Origin: Agarivorans gilvus
GTDB taxonomy: Bacteria > Pseudomonadota > Gammaproteobacteria > Enterobacterales > Celerinatantimonadaceae
NCBI RefSeq assembly: GCF_001420915.1
Contig: NZ_CP013021.1
Location: forward strand, 3,816,501 to 3,880,500
Length of the DNA: 64,000 bases
Direction of reading: 5' to 3'
Part shown: in pieces, positions 63,693 to 64,000 of the stretch
How the letters are laid out: every line of letters starts with the position of its first letter
Numbering within the stretch: position 1 is the first letter of the stretch
Translations under genes and position numbers: made by a program
Notes under the pieces: model-generated
Seen by the model: the letters and a program-made list of their open reading frames with translations, nothing else
The model's database searches: none
Told to the model about the DNA's origin: nothing

Positions 63693-64000
63693 TTGCGTCG
63701 CAAAATAAATGTCAAATAGCGTAAACACAGTTCAACAGACGGAGCCTGTAGTAGCCGCTGTTTGGTTCTAAGTGGTAATGGTAGCAACTCTAACCAACGC
63801 CAACACAGTTGATTTAGCTTAGTGGCCGTTGGACTGGTAGTTAGCTCGTTTACCATTAATTCTGGGTGTTGTTGTAATACTAAGTCTAGCGCTTGTTGTA
63901 AGTGCTGTTGATGTTGAGCACCGCTATGTTGCGGCCACAGTTCAATGGGCTTTGCGGTGAGACTTGCACAAGGCCATTGTTTAGCTGATGAAGGAGTGGC
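63665..64000 (-). CDS. LON substrate-binding domain protein, C-terminal part (partial)
   Basis: An open minus-strand frame enters from the right edge and ends at 63665, giving 111 visible residues. The region LNQLCWRWLELLPLPLRTKQRLLQAPSVELCLRYLTFIL resembles the C-terminal helices of stand-alone Lon N-terminal (LON) domain proteins, which bind substrates without the protease. The N-terminal part lies beyond the window. The stop lies about 30 bases before the rpoE start, so it may be co-transcribed, but a separate rpoE promoter is also likely. Confidence 0.5.
   Translation of the reverse strand, partial: ATPSSAKQWPCASLTAKPIELWPQHSGAQHQQHLQQALDLVLQQHPELMVNELTTSPTATKLNQLCWRWLELLPLPLRTKQRLLQAPSVELCLRYLTFILRRNDRFTELPR

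Overview
The window is ordinary chromosome of a marine gammaproteobacterium in or near the Alteromonadales; Agarivorans or a close relative is my best guess. The basis is protein-level recall: a Vibrio/Shewanella-type 283-residue ThyA, an nhaA-nhaR pair, the ribF-ileS-lspA-fkpB-ispH-pilV-W-X-Y1-E housekeeping and pilus block, a marine starch-degrading enzyme, and SstT, CheV and RpoE-ChrR. No tRNA, rRNA, insertion sequence, prophage or CRISPR array was seen.

Layout. 1-4000: end of lgt, thyA, then nhaA and its activator nhaR. 4000-8660: a secreted modular GH57/GH119-type amylase with a long structured leader. 8728-9950: a HlyU-like redox regulator and an unknown membrane protein. 10035-17823: rpsT, then murJ, ribF, ileS, lspA, fkpB, ispH. 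17953-24989: minor pilin operon pilV-W-X-Y1-E-tapY2, convergent with fimT. 25302-32579: glnB, an FMN riboswitch with ribB, rnr, yjjX, an RmlD-like reductase and a MocR regulator. 32791-37774: DUF1127 protein, EamA transporter with a decayed duplicate of its tail, sstT, and a head-to-head draG-like/draT-like ADP-ribosylation pair. 37799-41709: a DUF3750 lipoprotein and an operon of transglutaminase-like protein, lipoprotein and helical-repeat protein. 41872-45489: an accessory-looking block (aminoglycoside-phosphotransferase-like protein, an extra-looking accD divergent from a LysR regulator, a small lipoprotein). 45539-52348: SMP-30 lactonase, AGE-like epimerase, rsgA with a structured leader, pirin, HAD phosphatase, DMT transporter. 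52434-57878: beta-propeller phytase, degenerate GGDEF protein, AraC regulator and a ruined TonB siderophore receptor. 58127-64000: mscS, small proteins, a SpoU methyltransferase, cheV, and rpoE-chrR next to a LON-domain gene.

The most important caution for any user is sequence quality or decay. Ten reading frames can each be restored at a given point by adding a single G (or C), usually in a run of 4-7 G/C bases. They include murJ, which is normally essential, so most are probably base-calling errors rather than real mutations. Affected genes are given here with their restored extents.

The best biological leads are: an accD-like gene that carries Leu at the position of E. coli AccD Met203 (the position tied to andrimid resistance) beside a divergent LysR gene; the draT/draG-like pair with no nif genes in the window; a three-way-junction-like RNA in the amylase leader; and a 14-codon leader ORF followed by three hairpins in front of rsgA.
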